This document shows, in pieces, positions 5,204 to 5,212 of a stretch of 5,212 bases of DNA. The translations under genes were made by a program, and so were the position numbers. This DNA is from JBDKGV01 sp039798005. Its GTDB lineage: Bacteria > Fibrobacterota > Fibrobacteria > UBA5070. Below the pieces are notes generated by a model that did not search any database, was not told the DNA's origin, and saw only the letters and a program-made list of their open reading frames with translations. Every line of letters starts with the position of its first letter. The first letter of the stretch is position 1. Location: NCBI GenBank assembly GCA_039798005.1, contig JBDKGV010000249.1:1-5212 (forward strand), written 5' to 3'.

Positions 5204-5212
5204 GGAGCACCT
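5204..5212 (-). promoter_or_regulatory. Possible ribosome binding site of the 192-aa gene
   Basis: AGGTG (5212-5208 on the - strand) precedes ATG 5203 by four bases. The window ends here, so the full site and any promoter cannot be seen. Confidence 0.35.

Overview
The window looks like chromosomal DNA from a GC-rich (above 60% G+C by eye) Gram-negative bacterium. Two adjacent outer-membrane barrels of the PorV/PorQ type sit next to a secreted beta-propeller protein with a FlgD-like Ig domain at its C-terminus. That combination is typical of the Fibrobacterota/Chlorobi/Bacteroidota (FCB) group. The high G+C would suit a Fibrobacterota-like or Gemmatimonadota-like member better than most Bacteroidota. 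This placement is inferred from gene content alone; there is no rRNA or other phylogenetic marker in the window.

Layout. A beta-class carbonic anhydrase runs on the + strand from the left edge to 643; its 5' end is probably cut off by the window. A 9-bp perfect hairpin follows its stop codon directly. After an 88-bp intergenic stretch between convergent genes, everything else lies on the - strand. Read in the direction of transcription, from right to left, the order is: an unrecognised 192-aa protein (5203 to 4625), a YajQ-family nucleotide-binding protein (4577 to 4080), a 486-aa secreted propeller/FlgD-like protein (4077 to 2617), a 331-aa outer-membrane barrel (2629 to 1634) and a 301-aa outer-membrane barrel (1637 to 732). 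The last four are extremely tightly packed, with gaps or overlaps of +2, -13 and -4 bp, so they are almost certainly co-transcribed and probably translationally coupled. Only 47 bp separate the 192-aa gene from yajQ, so it may belong to the same unit.

How they may work together. The three envelope proteins resemble, in architecture only, the PorZ/PorQ/PorV part of the type IX secretion attachment complex: a periplasmic or surface beta-propeller with a C-terminal Ig-like module, plus two FadL-like barrels. This is a hypothesis. The presence of a cytoplasmic YajQ (c-di-GMP-binding in some proteobacteria) at the head of the envelope genes is unusual. A second unexpected signal is at DNA level: the hexamer CCAAGG/CCTTGG occurs 31 times, in several reading frames, against a rough composition-based expectation of three to four.

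There is no RNA gene, CRISPR array, insertion sequence or tRNA that I can support. No gene-free stretch exceeds 300 bases.
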